A stretch of 64,000 bases of DNA from NCBI GenBank assembly GCA_963682025.1, contig OY821519.1, positions 11,632,168 through 11,696,167 of the forward strand, read 5' to 3'. The notes beneath the pieces were generated by a model that worked only from the letters and a program-made list of their open reading frames with translations, did no database searches and was not told the DNA's origin. Shown here in pieces: positions 21,480 through 32,290 of the stretch. Positions within the stretch are counted from its first letter, which is position 1. Every line of letters begins with the position of its first letter. Source of the stretch: Cordilura impudica. Its lineage: Eukaryota > Arthropoda > Insecta > Diptera > Scathophagidae. Made by a program: the position numbers and the translations under genes.

Positions 21480-22485
21480 AACAATTTGACAGCTGGAAAT
21501 TATTGTACTTTTTTACTTTTTGTTTGATTCTCAAGCTTTCCAATCTGTATCTCTCTTTCTCCCTTAATATTGTAACATCATCAAAATTAGGTATATGTCA
21601 CTATTCAATGCAGTGTTGCGCTAGTGCAGTTTTTTTACCTTTTCGAATGTCAGGCTTGTGTTCGTCTAACTTTTTCCCCATGCATTTTATTTCATAAACA
21701 ACGTTACTTTGTTGTTTAATCAATTTTGGTTTTTGTTTGTTTTTCTTTATCTTACATTTTTTCATTACGTATTTTGTTTCCAGTGAGATCCTATAATAAT
21801 ATTTAGTGTTGTGGGATGTTTTGTCAATTTTGCTTTCCTATGATTTCTTGTTTTTCTACTTTTGTATTAAATTGTTTATTTAATTATTGGGATAGCGATT
21901 CTGTGTTCAAATTAATTTTATCTTCAGTTGGTATTGCTTAGTTGTAACATTTTGCTTTTAAAGTTTAGTGCTGCCTTGATTTTTTCTTTCAGTGGTTATG
22001 TGGAATGATAGTTCATTAGACGGCCAGAAGATATGAACATCATGCACCAGTTAGTTATGATGTTATTATTGTTTCGATGAATTTCCACGTCAAGATATGG
22101 AACATAATTGTTTTGTGTGTTAACTGTTAAACATTTTTAATATTTTAGCTTCATCTTTTCGTTTTATTACAACGAATAGGTCGTCGCCATATTTCGTTAT
22201 GAATTTTATTTTTATATTTTCATTGGTTTGGTTTAGGGTATCCCGTACAATTTCCGCAAAAGTTGGGGATAGAGGATTGTTAATGGGCATGCTACATATA
22301 TGTTTAGGCAAAAATTTTTTAACTTTAAAAAGTGTGATCTAGGTATTTTTGTATGATTTTGCAAGATGTTCCGTTCATTCATTATATTACTTATAGCTAA
22401 ATCTATAGGCATGTTTGTAAACAACGACACCACGTCCACTGATATAATCCTCGTCTGAATTTTTTGTAGTTTTTCTTTTAGCTCT
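21480..22485 (-). pseudogene. Penelope-like element remnant: RT and GIY-YIG endonuclease
   Basis: Minus-strand frames 22439-22233 and 22311-22120 read MDVVSLFTNMPIDLAISNIM, NPLSPTFAEIV and KYGDDLFVVIKR, the RT motifs of Penelope-like elements (the GDD-type box replaces YxDD). Downstream in broken frames come VPYLDVEIHRNNNNIITNW and SSGRLMNYHS, then VVYEIKCMG (~21700), KGKKTALAQHCIE and NFDDVTILREKERYRLESL (~21600-21520), matching the GIY-YIG endonuclease domain that follows the RT. The N-terminal part is missing, cut at the DINE-1 junction 22486. Several stops and frameshifts make it inactive. Confidence 0.85.
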
Positions 22486-22805
22486 ACCGAACCACTATGT
22501 GGTTGACTTTGTGCTGCTGTTTGTAACTACCAAAAATGTTTGACCTAGCCCATCCTTTATTATACTGAAAGACTCAGAATAATTTTCTGAGCCGATTTAG
22601 CGATGTCCGTCCGTCCGTCCGTCTGTCCGTCTGTGTGTCCATGTAAACCTTGTAATCAAACTACAGGTCGCAAATATGAATATATTTTTATGAAATTTGG
22701 TATATGAACCCCATATGGCAATTCTTTGTTAGCCCCCATATAAAGCTGCTTCCCGATTCTCACTTAAATCTATCAAAAAACAAAAATAACACAAATTTTT
22801 CTCAA
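22486..22805 (+). mobile_element. DINE-1-like fragment
   Basis: Starts with a decayed ACCGAACCACTATGTGGT, keeps TTTGTGCTGCTGTTTGTAAC, the GTCC core (22605-22640) and CATGTAAACCTTGTAATCAA, then skips to TAAAGCTGCTTCCCGATTCT and fades at ~22805 into a (TA)n tract. No 3' hairpin. Confidence 0.8.
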
Positions 22806-22859
22806 AGTTATATTATATTATATTTTATTATATTATATATATATATATGTATGTATAAA

Positions 22860-23196
22860 TTAATAAACTAAGAGTTTATTTTTTTAATAAAAATAGTTTT
22901 TTTGGTTTTTTTCATTTTAATCAGAGCTGAGACTCCTCTTTATTTGTTTAGAACTTTCTTATTACTAACTTCTACTTTTTTGGGTTTCTATATTTTATTT
23001 ATGTTGGTCGCAAAAATGTGCTGATTTTTATTTTCCCACTTTGTTTACAATTTGTCTGCGCGTGTCTCGTGTCAGCAAAATTGTAGCTTAAAATATTTTA
23101 GTTGGTGTCTCATGTCAGCAAAATTGTGCATATGCAGTTTTTGTGTGCAGTGACGTAGTTTTAGTGTGGGATGTGTCAACTTATATATATTTTATA
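22860..23196. other. No gene; one short direct repeat
   Basis: AT-rich. The string TCAGCAAAATTGT appears twice, 49 bases apart (near 23070 and 23119), each preceded by GTGTCTC.TG. No coding capacity. Confidence 0.5.
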
Positions 23197-24020
23197 TCTA
23201 TATACATATATAAAATTCTGTTCTGTTTGTTTGTTTGTTTGACCGCTATAGAAATTGTTGTTTTCAACGGATTTCTCTGAAATTTGGTACACACGATATC
23301 TGTACCCCAGGAAAGGTCGCCATATATTTCTTATCGTCTACGTCTTCTTTTACGCCCACTTTTTGTATACAATTCGTTTTCTATTTTTGGTATATTTGTT
23401 CGCTATACCAATTTTTATTGGTTAACGGATTTCTCGGAAATTTGGTACATACGATCTCTGGACTCCAGGGAAGGTCACCACATGCTTCTTACCGGCCACG
23501 CCCACTTTTACGGCAACTTCTATATATAAACAAACTTATTTGACCGCTATACAAATTTTTATTTGTTAACCGATTTCTCTAAAAATTTTTACACACGATC
23601 TCGCCATATACTTCCTACCGGCCACGCCTGCTTTTACGCCCGCTTTTCTCTGAAATTTGGTAGACACGATCTCTGTGCTCCATGTAAGGCCAGCATATGC
23701 TTCTTATCAGCCACGCCTACTTTTACGCGCACTTTCTATATACAATTAATTTTCTGTTTTTTGTATGTTTGTTCGCTACACAAATTTTAACTTTTCAACG
23801 TATTTCTCTGAAATTTGGTACACACGATCTATACCCCAGAGACTGTCTTAACGGTCACGCCTATTTTTACGCCCACATTTTTTTTAAATTTTTCACGGGT
23901 TTCACTCGAAGTTTCTGCACATTATTCTCATATCCCAGGCCCACTTTTTTTAATTTTCTGTATACGCTTTTAGTTTTGTTAACATATTTTAATTTTTCAA
24001 TGGACTTCCATAAAACTTAG
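23197..24020 (+). mobile_element. Helitron-like 5' region with ~150-bp tandem units
   Basis: Begins TCTATATACATATATAAAA and a GTTTGTTTGTTTGTTTGA run, then about five diverged copies of a ~150-bp unit with CTGAAATTTGGTACACACGA, GGCCACGCC and TTTACGCCCAC. The same units occur at 3640-3960, where they join a Helitron 3' end. No 3' hairpin or CTAG was found here. The open frames 23235-23790 are shadows of the unit. Confidence 0.65.
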
Positions 24021-24771
24021 TGCACAAATCTCTTTACTTACTACTCTTGAGTTATGAAATAAATATTGTAAATCAACCTATTACATATATAATATTCCCC
24101 TCTTACCTTTTTTATTATATGAGTTGTAACACCCCAAAAATGGTGCAGATTTATTTCGTGGGTGAACAGATACAGGTTGACTACCATTGTACGATTAGGT
24201 ACGATCAGGTTAATTCGGACAAATATTTCCATCTCGCCTTTTTAACTACATTGGGAGACAAAATGGTGGAAAAAGAACTATTTTCAATTGTGACTTGCAC
24301 ATGAAAGCGTAGCATATAGGCCGTACTACCTCAAATGCAAAAAGGCTTGGACTAAACAGAACTTTAGAGAGCCCGATCAGATCCAAATTCGCATCGAGTC
24401 TCAACGAGTTAAAAAATCTGGGTCGAGATATGCTGAAACATCTGAGCAAACTCAATAACGTCTTGAAGCCCAAAAATTAAGACAAGCTTTATTCAGAGAA
24501 GCGGACTAAATCAACTCAAGTGGGTCTAGAAATCCAGCGGACAATATCTTACGTTAGCAGGTTTCAACTTAGAATCTCCATGTTTTTCTCATAGACAATT
24601 AAATGTCGCCTGGTCCAGAGTTGGGAGCCACCACAATCTTTTCATATATGCACCAGAAGGAAAAACCAGAAATGTTGTATATCCCAAGGCTCTAGAATAA
24701 CTAAAATTCGTAACTTTTAGACATCATCCGCAAGATACTCCATGCATAAACAAAGTTAGTTGTAATGGTAA
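24021..24771. other. Unassigned sequence
   Basis: Moderately complex sequence with short open frames on both strands (24020-24304 +, 24246-24473 -). I cannot match either to a known family. It may be a degraded element. Confidence 0.35.
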
Positions 24772-25914
24772 GCAGGCGCTGAGTACTTGGTCCCCACTGA
24801 ACAAATTCCCCAAAAAATTGGGGAATAACTTCATGATAAACAAATTCACAAAATTTTTTAAAAAAGGTCCCCAAAAGAAATTAATAAATTCCCCATACTG
24901 CTCTCAATATCTGTCCTGCAGTAAACGCACTTAAAATCTGTATTCTTTTCAACAGCATCATTTCGGTGCACGGACGCGGAAGCGAAGCGACGCGCTCGCG
25001 GAACACAGCTTAGCTGAAATATCGGAATGATCTGAAAAATATAATTTGGCAATTAAAATAAGTTGACAACAACTGCGCGGCAACACTGGTGTGGCTGCCA
25101 AAAGCGCGGGAGCGGTGTGCGGACGCGGACGCTACACGCTCGCGAACACAGCTCAGTTAAAATATAGCAATGATGTAAAAAATATATTTTGGCGATTAAA
25201 ATAAGTTGACGACAACTGCGCGGCAGCACGGGTGTAGCTGCCAAACGCGCGGAAGTGGCGTGCGGACGCGACGCGCTCTCGGAACACAGCTCAGCTAAAA
25301 TATCGGAATAATCTGCAAAATATATTTTGGCGATTAAAATAAGTTGACAACTGCGTGACAGCACGGTTTAGCTGCCAAACGCGCGGATGCGAATGCGACA
25401 CGCTCGCGCAATACAGCCCAGTGAAAAGTCTTACAATAAATTTTTTCTACATATGTGCAATAATGACTATACATATACTATAAGCAGGTGCTTAAAGCAA
25501 CCTTGCGGCGCAATTTTAAATGTCGTATTCATTTTCCATTTCTTAAACTTCTATAGATGATGATCACTTATTGAATGAAGTTATTAAGTTTTTAAAAGTT
25601 CTGCTTCCTTTAATGTGTAAACGATTCCGTTATATATGATGTTTACAAAATAAATAAACTTACATAGAAAAATCTAAAGTGGTTTCGCATCTTATTTTGG
25701 AAGCATTATTGCTGAAGCGTCTTATAAAAAAGACTTCTAAATTAAAAAATCAAATAATTTTAAATTTAAATAACAATGAATTTACTCCCCAAAAACGTAA
25801 GCCTTGGGGAATTTTTTCAACATGAACAAATTCTCCAATCCCATACAAATTTTTGGAGAGGAAGTTCATCTTTTGTGGAATTTGTTCATTGGGTACTAAG
25901 TACTCAGCGCCAGC
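24772..25914. mobile_element. Non-autonomous TIR transposon with internal tandem array
   Basis: The left end GCAGGCGCTGAGTACTTGGT and the right end, read on the minus strand, GCTGGCGCTGAGTACTTAGT match at 18 of 20 positions, and both are followed by a CCCA.TGAACAAATTCC block, giving TIRs of about 38 bp. A target duplication was not recognisable. The interior holds the GC-rich array 24965-25425. No transposase was seen, so the superfamily is open. Confidence 0.78.
24965..25425. repeat. GC-rich ~145-bp tandem repeat, about 3.2 units
   Basis: Each unit carries GACGCGCTCGCGGAACACAG, a TAAAATAT..GAATGAT segment, GGCGATTAAAATAAGTTGAC, ACAACTGCGCGGCA and TAGCTGCCAAACGCGCGG. Units start near 24965, 25113, 25258 and 25385. 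It is much richer in CG dinucleotides than the rest of the window. The minus-strand frame 25053-25364 is just the unit translated. Confidence 0.88.
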
Positions 25915-25984
25915 AAAATGTAGTGAACCATTTTTCAAGTCAAAGGCCTTCGAATCCCTGGCAAGACCGGGTAAATACAGCTAG
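25915..25984 (+). mobile_element. Possible Helitron 3' terminus
   Basis: Ends ACCGGGTAAATACAGCTAG followed by T. A CCGGG...TACAGCTAG end is common to some insect Helitrons, but no 5' end or clear hairpin is seen, so this is weak. Confidence 0.3.
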
Positions 25985-25998
25985 TTATATTATATATA

Positions 25999-26476
25999 TA
26001 TATTATTTCAAAATATAAGTGGCTTCACTAAATATGGTCAGGATTGGTCCATTTTTCGACCTAGTCCCCATATAAGAATAACATCCGATATGAACTTTTT
26101 CATATCAGATATGCTATATTTATATGGGGACTAGGTCGAAAAATAACCCGATCCTGACCATATTTGATAAAGTCTCTTATATTTTGAAAAAATATATACA
26201 ACCCCAATTTTAGAAAAATCTGTGCATTATTTTTCTTTTTTTAATAGATTTAAGTGAAGATCGGGAAGCAACTCTATATGGGGCCTATGACTGAGAATGG
26301 TCCTATAGGGATTATTTTTGGACTACTAATTAATGGATATAATAAACACATACAAACCCAATTTGACCGAGATCTATATGATCTTATGGCAATTTATGTC
26401 GACTTCATAGGGGTCATTTGTATGGGGACGAGGTCTGAACATGGACCGAATTTCACCAATTTCAATAGCGTTCATC
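25999..26476. mobile_element. Two DINE-1-like fragments in head-to-head inversion
   Basis: 25999-26105 reads the DINE-1 3' half forward (GGTCCATTTTTCGACCTAGT, CATCCGATATGAACTTTTTC). At 26105 the sequence flips, and 26106-26476 reads the reverse complement from the same block back to the middle of the element. The junction falls in CATATCAGATATG. The open frame 26254-26544 is an antisense shadow. Confidence 0.82.
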
Positions 26477-26479
26477 AAA

Positions 26480-27280
26480 GGTTTATGTGTATTAAAAATA
26501 CTGAAGTAAATAAAAACTTGAATATAAACAAAACCAATTCTTAGCATTTACCGTAGCCGAAATTTTATCCATAACAATTTTTTAACAGAAGTCTAAATTC
26601 AAAAAAAAAAAATAATTTTTCAGCTACCCAGTAAAAACTTGTAGCGAAAGGGTTAATTGATGTTTGTTGGGTATTAATTATTATTTACTTTCTTGCGTTA
26701 CTAATACAAAAATCATTCTAAACGTGTTTGGAATAAGCAGACCTTTTTTTATGTGTATGTACGAGAACATTCGTCATGTATATACAATATTATATTATAC
26801 ATACACTCTTACGTACTATTGGATCAGCAAACAGTATTTTTCTTAAAGCATGAAATAGATTTTTTAATACTGTTCGTTTTTTTGAATGTATAGTTGTATG
26901 TAGGTATGTTTGTACAATAATTTAAAAAATTTAATACATATAAACTAAATGATGAAACACCCCATATAATAATTGTTTTGTCAATGACAAACATTTGACA
27001 TAAGAATATGGAATGTGAAATAAAATTATATTAATGAAAATCTTTTTGAGGTTTTTCAAAACGATTGTTATTGCATTTATGTAAATAGTGTAATGAATTC
27101 ACATCACATCCGCCCATTTAGATTTAAGTATTGTAAACAAAAAAAAAAAACAGCTCTTGAGCGAAGTGTGTCGTGCTACGATTAGAGAATGTTAAATTTT
27201 AGTAATGAATTAAGCCATAATATTTTAAAAAAATTTTTCAGACTGCCCTCGAATTATGGCCCATAAGTACCCCGTTAATT
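26480..27280. other. No gene recognised
   Basis: AT-rich sequence without sizeable open frame. GATGAAACACCCCATATA at 26952-26969 resembles the terminus of the element at 52246-58477 (CATGAAACGCCCCATATG), possibly a relic end. Confidence 0.45.
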
Positions 27281-28411
27281 ATACCCTATACCACTATGTG
27301 GTTTGGGTATAATGACTTTGTGCTGCTGTTTGTAACTACCAAAAATATTTGACCTAGACCCATCTTTTATTATACCGATCGACTCAGATTCACTTTCTGA
27401 GTCGATTTACCGATGTCCGTCCGTCTGTGTGTCCATGTAAACCTTGTAATCAAACTACAGGTCACAAATATGAATATATTTTAATGAAATTTGGTATAGA
27501 AGCTTTTATCAGCCACAGGATGAACGCCATTGAAATTGGTGAAATTCGTTCCATGTACAGACCTAGTCCCCATACAAATGACCTTATGAAATCGACTTAC
27601 ATAAGATCCAAATTATCATAAGATCTCAGTCAAATTGGGCTTGTGTGTGTTTATTACATCTAATTATCATTTGTCCAAAAATAAACCCCATATAGTTATA
27701 TTTCTATATTTTGTACAAAAACAATTTTTATTAAGTTATTTTAAGTGTTTATTTTTCTATAATTATATTTTTCTGAATGAATGAATATATCAAAATTGAC
27801 AAACAAAATTAATTATTCAATGAAATATTGTTTTAACAGAAAAAATTTAAATAGGTTTAAATTTACAAAGTTTAAACATATTACAACTTAAAATCATAAC
27901 TGATAATAATAATTGAGTTTAAAGTGAAAAAAGGAAATAATAATGTTAAAAAGAAAATAGCTAATTATTAATAATATAAAGTAAACTAAATAAAATAAAT
28001 AACTAGAAAGAAGAGAGAAGGAGATATTAGGGATAAGTACAATAATATATAACTATATGGCAATTCTTTGTCATAGCCCCCGTATAAAGCTGCTTCCCGA
28101 TTTTTACTTAAATCTATCAAAAAACAAAAATATTTCATAATTTTTTCTCAAATTTGGTTTATATATATATTTTTTAAAATATATAAGTGACTTTACCAAA
28201 TATGGTCAGGATTGGTTCATTTTTCGACCAAGCACCCGATATGAACTTTTTCATATCTGCAGACAAAAAAAAATTAATAACAATGCCACTCAAATTTGGT
28301 TTATGCTTATTTTCTATATCCAATTAGTTGGACTGCAGAGGAAGGGTCTCTAAACCATGGTATACGGTATCGTATAGTCGGTCTAGACAGACTATAATTT
28401 TCTCACTTGTT
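27281..28411 (+). mobile_element. DINE-1-like element split by a 0.35 kb insertion
   Basis: 27281-27700 has the intact 5' end, GTCC core and middle. 28053-28411 has the 3' half to TCGGTCTAGACAGACTATAA and TTTTCTCACTTG. Between them lies about 350 bp of unrelated AT-rich sequence. The copy at 22486-22805 shows the uninterrupted join (CCCCATATGGCAATTC). Confidence 0.85.
27700..28052. mobile_element. Possible MITE inserted in DINE-1
   Basis: AT-rich insert of ~350 bp whose ends are roughly inverted (TTATATTTCTATATTTTGTAC against GTACAATAATATATAAC). Short possible ATAT duplication. No coding capacity. Confidence 0.4.
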
Positions 28412-28493
28412 TTCTTTTTTTTTTTTTTGTGAATGAATCCAAAAAGCCCCAAATAAAATTTTAATGTTTTCCGTGCTGTGTTAGAATGTATAT

Positions 28494-29470
28494 TAGGATG
28501 AAAGGGGTTTGTATGAAAAAAATTGTTTGGTCGAATTTTGAGGTGCGCGGATCGCATTATTGTGACACTGGATTTAAAACTTTAGTGCGCCAAATTTGAG
28601 TCAAATCGGTTCAAAATTCAAATATGCATGTAAAAATTATCAAAAAAAAAAAATAAAAACCATTTTGCACAAAAATTTTTATATTAATAATTGCGTTCCA
28701 ATTAAATTAATTAATAATACGTAATCTACGGTAAATTATATCTCTAATAAAACAATAAAATCTCTTATCGGTTATAAAACATCCAAGCAATAAATGCGTC
28801 GCAGACCACTTGATTAAGAAAATCGAGCTCACATTTAAAAGACATTGAAATAATTTACAACAACAATATTTTTGCATTCTCCTGATCCCCAAATGCCCTG
28901 GTGTAAAGTATTTTGCATCTGGTCTATTGTTATGCCGTTCTAAATTATTGTCAAAACGGTTCGTATTTTTTTAGCACCATTTCAAAATCTCCAATTTTAC
29001 TTTTTAAAAAATTTTGTTCAAGAAATTTTTCGAAATCAACGATTGGACTTTAAGATCTTATTAACAAAAACAAAATATATGTAATTAAAACTGCCAAATA
29101 TTGTTGGTATCCTGTTCTTAAGTTGGTGAGGGCAGCGTTTTTATTTCAGCGGATTTGAAGAAAAATGTGATTTTTCATACTATTTCAACTTTTAGACATC
29201 TTTTTGGTGTTTTCATATTTCAAATATCTTTTATCAAAATATTATACTTCTTGATATATGTAGGTTCTCAATCTTGTAAATTGAGGTTAAATTGAAGGAC
29301 TATAAAGTGCCCTCTTTAAGGTCAAAGGTCAAATTTAGGGAGATTTAGATTTTTATAAAACAAAATATCAAAATAATATATATTTGTGGAAGGATTTCGA
29401 TAAACTTGTTGATAATATTTAAATAACTCTAAAAAATACTATTCTGGACTTATTTTCTGAAATTAAGCCG
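28494..29470 (+). repeat. Left arm of foldback element
   Basis: Pairs in inverted orientation with 30325-31237. Clear shared landmarks are TTGTGACA, AAAACTTTAGTGCGC, GAGCTCACATTT, ATGCCGTTCTAAATTATTGT, GGCAGCGTTTTTATTTCAGC and AAGGTCAAAGGTCAAATTTA. The open frames here are not conserved between arms. Confidence 0.9.
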
Positions 29471-30325
29471 TGGAGTTCTCGTTTTTTTTTTTTTTAATTA
29501 AGCCTTAAGTGCTTGTGGGTCAATATCAGTCTATTATAAAAAACTAAAAATCTTAACTAAAATAACTAAAATACTAAAGGGTTAGGTCTAAATAATATTA
29601 TGCTAAACTTGTATTCTGTGCCATTTGTTAATTTTTTTTTTTTCATTTAATAGGTGGTACAAAATTATTGGGAACAGTAATCGGAAAATGCAAATTTACA
29701 ATCTTCACAAAAAGATAACGATTTATAAGATTATTTTTTTTTTTTTTTTAATTAATTTTTTTATTTCTGGAATAAAAAAGTTTTAAAATTTTTCATATAC
29801 AATACCGTGTCCCAAAATGTGTCCTAGTTTTAATTTTTTTCAGAATTATTATATTCATATAAAAGTATATCGAGGGCTTATATTCAAAAAGTGGTATCTG
29901 CATTTGACAGAAATATTAATTTTTGATTTCAAACTGTTCTCTGATATAACTGTCAAATATATTATTAATTTTGATATCATTCCTGATTAGTACGACTATT
30001 TCTTAAAAGATATTGCGGCAAATCAATCGACAAATACTTTCAGATCTTATTAATAAATTGGTTTTACACGCTATCTTTAAAATAATTATTGATGCAGTTA
30101 TCTCTTTTTGAATATAAACCCCCCCGATATACAAATTTGTTTCTACTGTATTAAATATAAAACTAATAAATCTAAATATTTTCATAAAATAACGAACAAA
30201 TTTGAGGAATTTTATGAATATATTAAATTTGTTTTATTAAAAAAAAAAAAAAATCTGAAGAAGAAAATATTTATAGTTTTTCATATAGAGTCAATTTGAC
30301 ATCAAGAGTACCCTACGGGTTAATT
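29470..30325. other. Loop of foldback element, no gene recognised
   Basis: 0.85 kb of AT-rich sequence with homopolymer runs (T runs near 29482, 29630, 29730; A run near 30240). The short open frames 30003-30185 (-) and 30108-30299 (+) have no recognisable domain. Confidence 0.6.
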
Positions 30326-31237
30326 TCAGAAAATAAATACAGAATATTATTTTTTAGAATTATTAAAATATTGTTAGCAAGTTTTATCGAAATCCTTCTA
30401 CAGATATATATTATTTCGATATTTTGTTTTAAAAAATGTAAATCTCCTTAAATTTGACCTTTGACCTTAAAGGGAGACAATTTATAGTGCTTCAATTTAA
30501 CCTCAATTTACAAGATTGAGAACCTATATCAAGAAGTGTAATATTTTAACAAAAGATATTTGAAATATGAAAACACCAAAAAGATGTAGCCTAAAAGTTG
30601 AAAAAGTATGAAAAATCACATTTTTCTTCAAATCCGCTGAAATAAAAACGCTGCCCTCGCCAAATTAAGAATAGGATACCCACAATACTTGGCATTTTTA
30701 ATCACATATATTTTGTTAATAAGATCTTAAAGTCCAATCGTTGATTTCGGTAAATTTCCTGAACAAAATTTTTGGAAAAGTAAAATTTTAGATTTTGAAA
30801 TGGTGCTAAAAAAATACGTACCGCTTTGACAATAATTTAGAACGGCATAACAGTAGACCAGATGCAAAATACTTCACACCAAGGCATTTTGGGATGCAAA
30901 AATGTTGTTGTTGTGAATTATTTCAATGTCTTTAAAAATGTGAGCTCGATTTTCTTAATCAAATAGTCTGCGGCGCATTTAATGCCTGGGGAACTTGATA
31001 TAACTTGGATGTTTTATTAGAAAGATAATTTACCGTAGATAACGCTTCATTAATTAATTTAATTGAAATGCAATTATTAATATCAAAATTTTGGTGAAAA
31101 ATAATTTTGTTTTCATAATTTTTACATATACATAGAAGCATTGTCCGATTTGGCTCGAATTTTGCGCACTAAAGTTTTAGATCGAATGTCACAATAATCC
31201 GTCTTGAAATTAAAAAAAAATTTTGGCTGTCACCCTA
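30325..31237 (-). repeat. Right arm of foldback element
   Basis: Inverted partner of 28494-29470 with scattered substitutions and small indels, enough to show the arms have diverged since insertion. Contains the DR1 motif at 30455-30467 on the minus strand. Confidence 0.9.
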
Positions 31238-31325
31238 ATGTATATTTGTTAAATATATCTGTTGCCGCCACACTGTGGCTGAAATTTCGATCTAATTGAC
31301 CAAAAGCATATTTTTTTTTTACACC

Positions 31326-31664
31326 GATTTTTAAATATTAATAGGCAAGGCGATTTCTTGTGGCTGATGTAAGTTTCACAGTTTTACCCCGATTTTGACA
31401 AAAAATTTATCATTTGAAAGGTATTTCTTTTTAGCTGTTACACAGACTTACAGATTTTTATCGTCTGGAATATATTTTTGGAGTTATGATCGTTTAAAGT
31501 TGCTACTAACACATACCATAAAATTATACAATGCTATGTGTGTGTTTATTAAATTTGTTAATGTGTTTGTGTTAATGTGTTGAGTTTGTTTTCTTCATTT
31601 ATTAAATGAAAAAATAAAATTTCCTAGAATTTGCACTCAAATTTCGAGTGCTGGAATCTGCTAG
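31326..31664 (+). mobile_element. Helitron-like element, 3' end intact
   Basis: 5' part has TAATAGGCAAGGCGATTTCT and CATTTGAAAGGTATTTCTTTT, 3' part GCACTCAAATTTCGAGTGC, a short spacer and CTAG at 31661-31664 followed by T. The first bases are decayed relative to the TC start of the 21095-21447 copy. Confidence 0.75.
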
Positions 31665-31666
31665 TT

Positions 31667-32044
31667 TCTATAATTATATAATTTAAATTATCTTTTATTA
31701 AACTCTCTCTTTTAACTCATACTCTATGTCTGCCTGTCGTAGGGCAAGCCCATTCCCCTTTATCCAATTGATCTGAAACTTGTCCCATAGTCTTGTTGTG
31801 ACTACAGATTACTTTTGGGTAGACATGTATGATTGTTTTAAGTTACTACTAACACATACATAAAACTATACAATGCTATGTCTGTGTTTCTTAAATTTGT
31901 TAATGTGTTTGTGTTAATGTGTTGAGTTTGTTTTCTTCATTTAAATTGAGTTGACTTGTGAAGCATACCTTTAGGGTCTTTATTAAATGAAAAAATAAAA
32001 TTTCCTAGAATTTGCACTCGAATTCGAGTGCTGGAATCTGTTAG
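31667..32044 (+). mobile_element. Second Helitron-like element in tandem
   Basis: Begins TCTATAATTATATAATTT two bases after the previous copy ends, and finishes with the hairpin GCACTCGAATTCGAGTGC and ...CTGTTAG. Its interior up to 31830 differs from the other copies, and the 3' half (ACAATGCTATG, GCATACCTTTAGGGTC) is shared. This looks like a related variant inserted next to, or transposed with, the first. Confidence 0.65.
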
Positions 32045-32290
32045 TATTTATTAATCTATATATAGTTTTATATTTCTGTTCAATTTCAATTTTAGTCGGA
32101 TAGAACTTCTAGGGAACAAAAGGGAACAAGAAACGTATACCACCACGAGAAAGGTGAAAGTGTCCTCTTTAGCGTTATATATACTTTTACACCCTGAAGA
32201 CCCCTGTGTAGAACACTTTTTTCATTTTAATAAAATTACTCAAAAAAACTTCAAATTACGGTAATTTAAACAGTTAAATTACAGTTAGAT

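Larger units (their letters stand above)
28494..31237. mobile_element. Foldback transposon with ~0.95-kb inverted arms and 8-bp duplication
   Basis: Left end TAGGATG and right end (minus strand) TAGGGTG start two long, diverged inverted arms, 28494-29470 and 30325-31237. The element is flanked on both sides by a perfect 8-bp duplication ATGTATAT (28486-28493, 31238-31245), and TAGGGTG-type ends fit the hAT group. The 0.85-kb centre has no transposase, so this is non-autonomous. Each arm contains a perfect DR1 motif (AGGTCA, A, AGGTCA). Confidence 0.9.

Noticed and set aside
23235..23790. Plus-strand ORFs of about 80-100 codons with repeated RPRLLLRPL-like peptides
   Set aside because: They follow the ~150-bp Helitron-like tandem unit and repeat with it.
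25053..25364. 103-codon minus-strand ORF with SASRPHATSARL composition
   Set aside because: It translates the 145-bp tandem unit; the peptide repeats with the DNA unit and has no other support.
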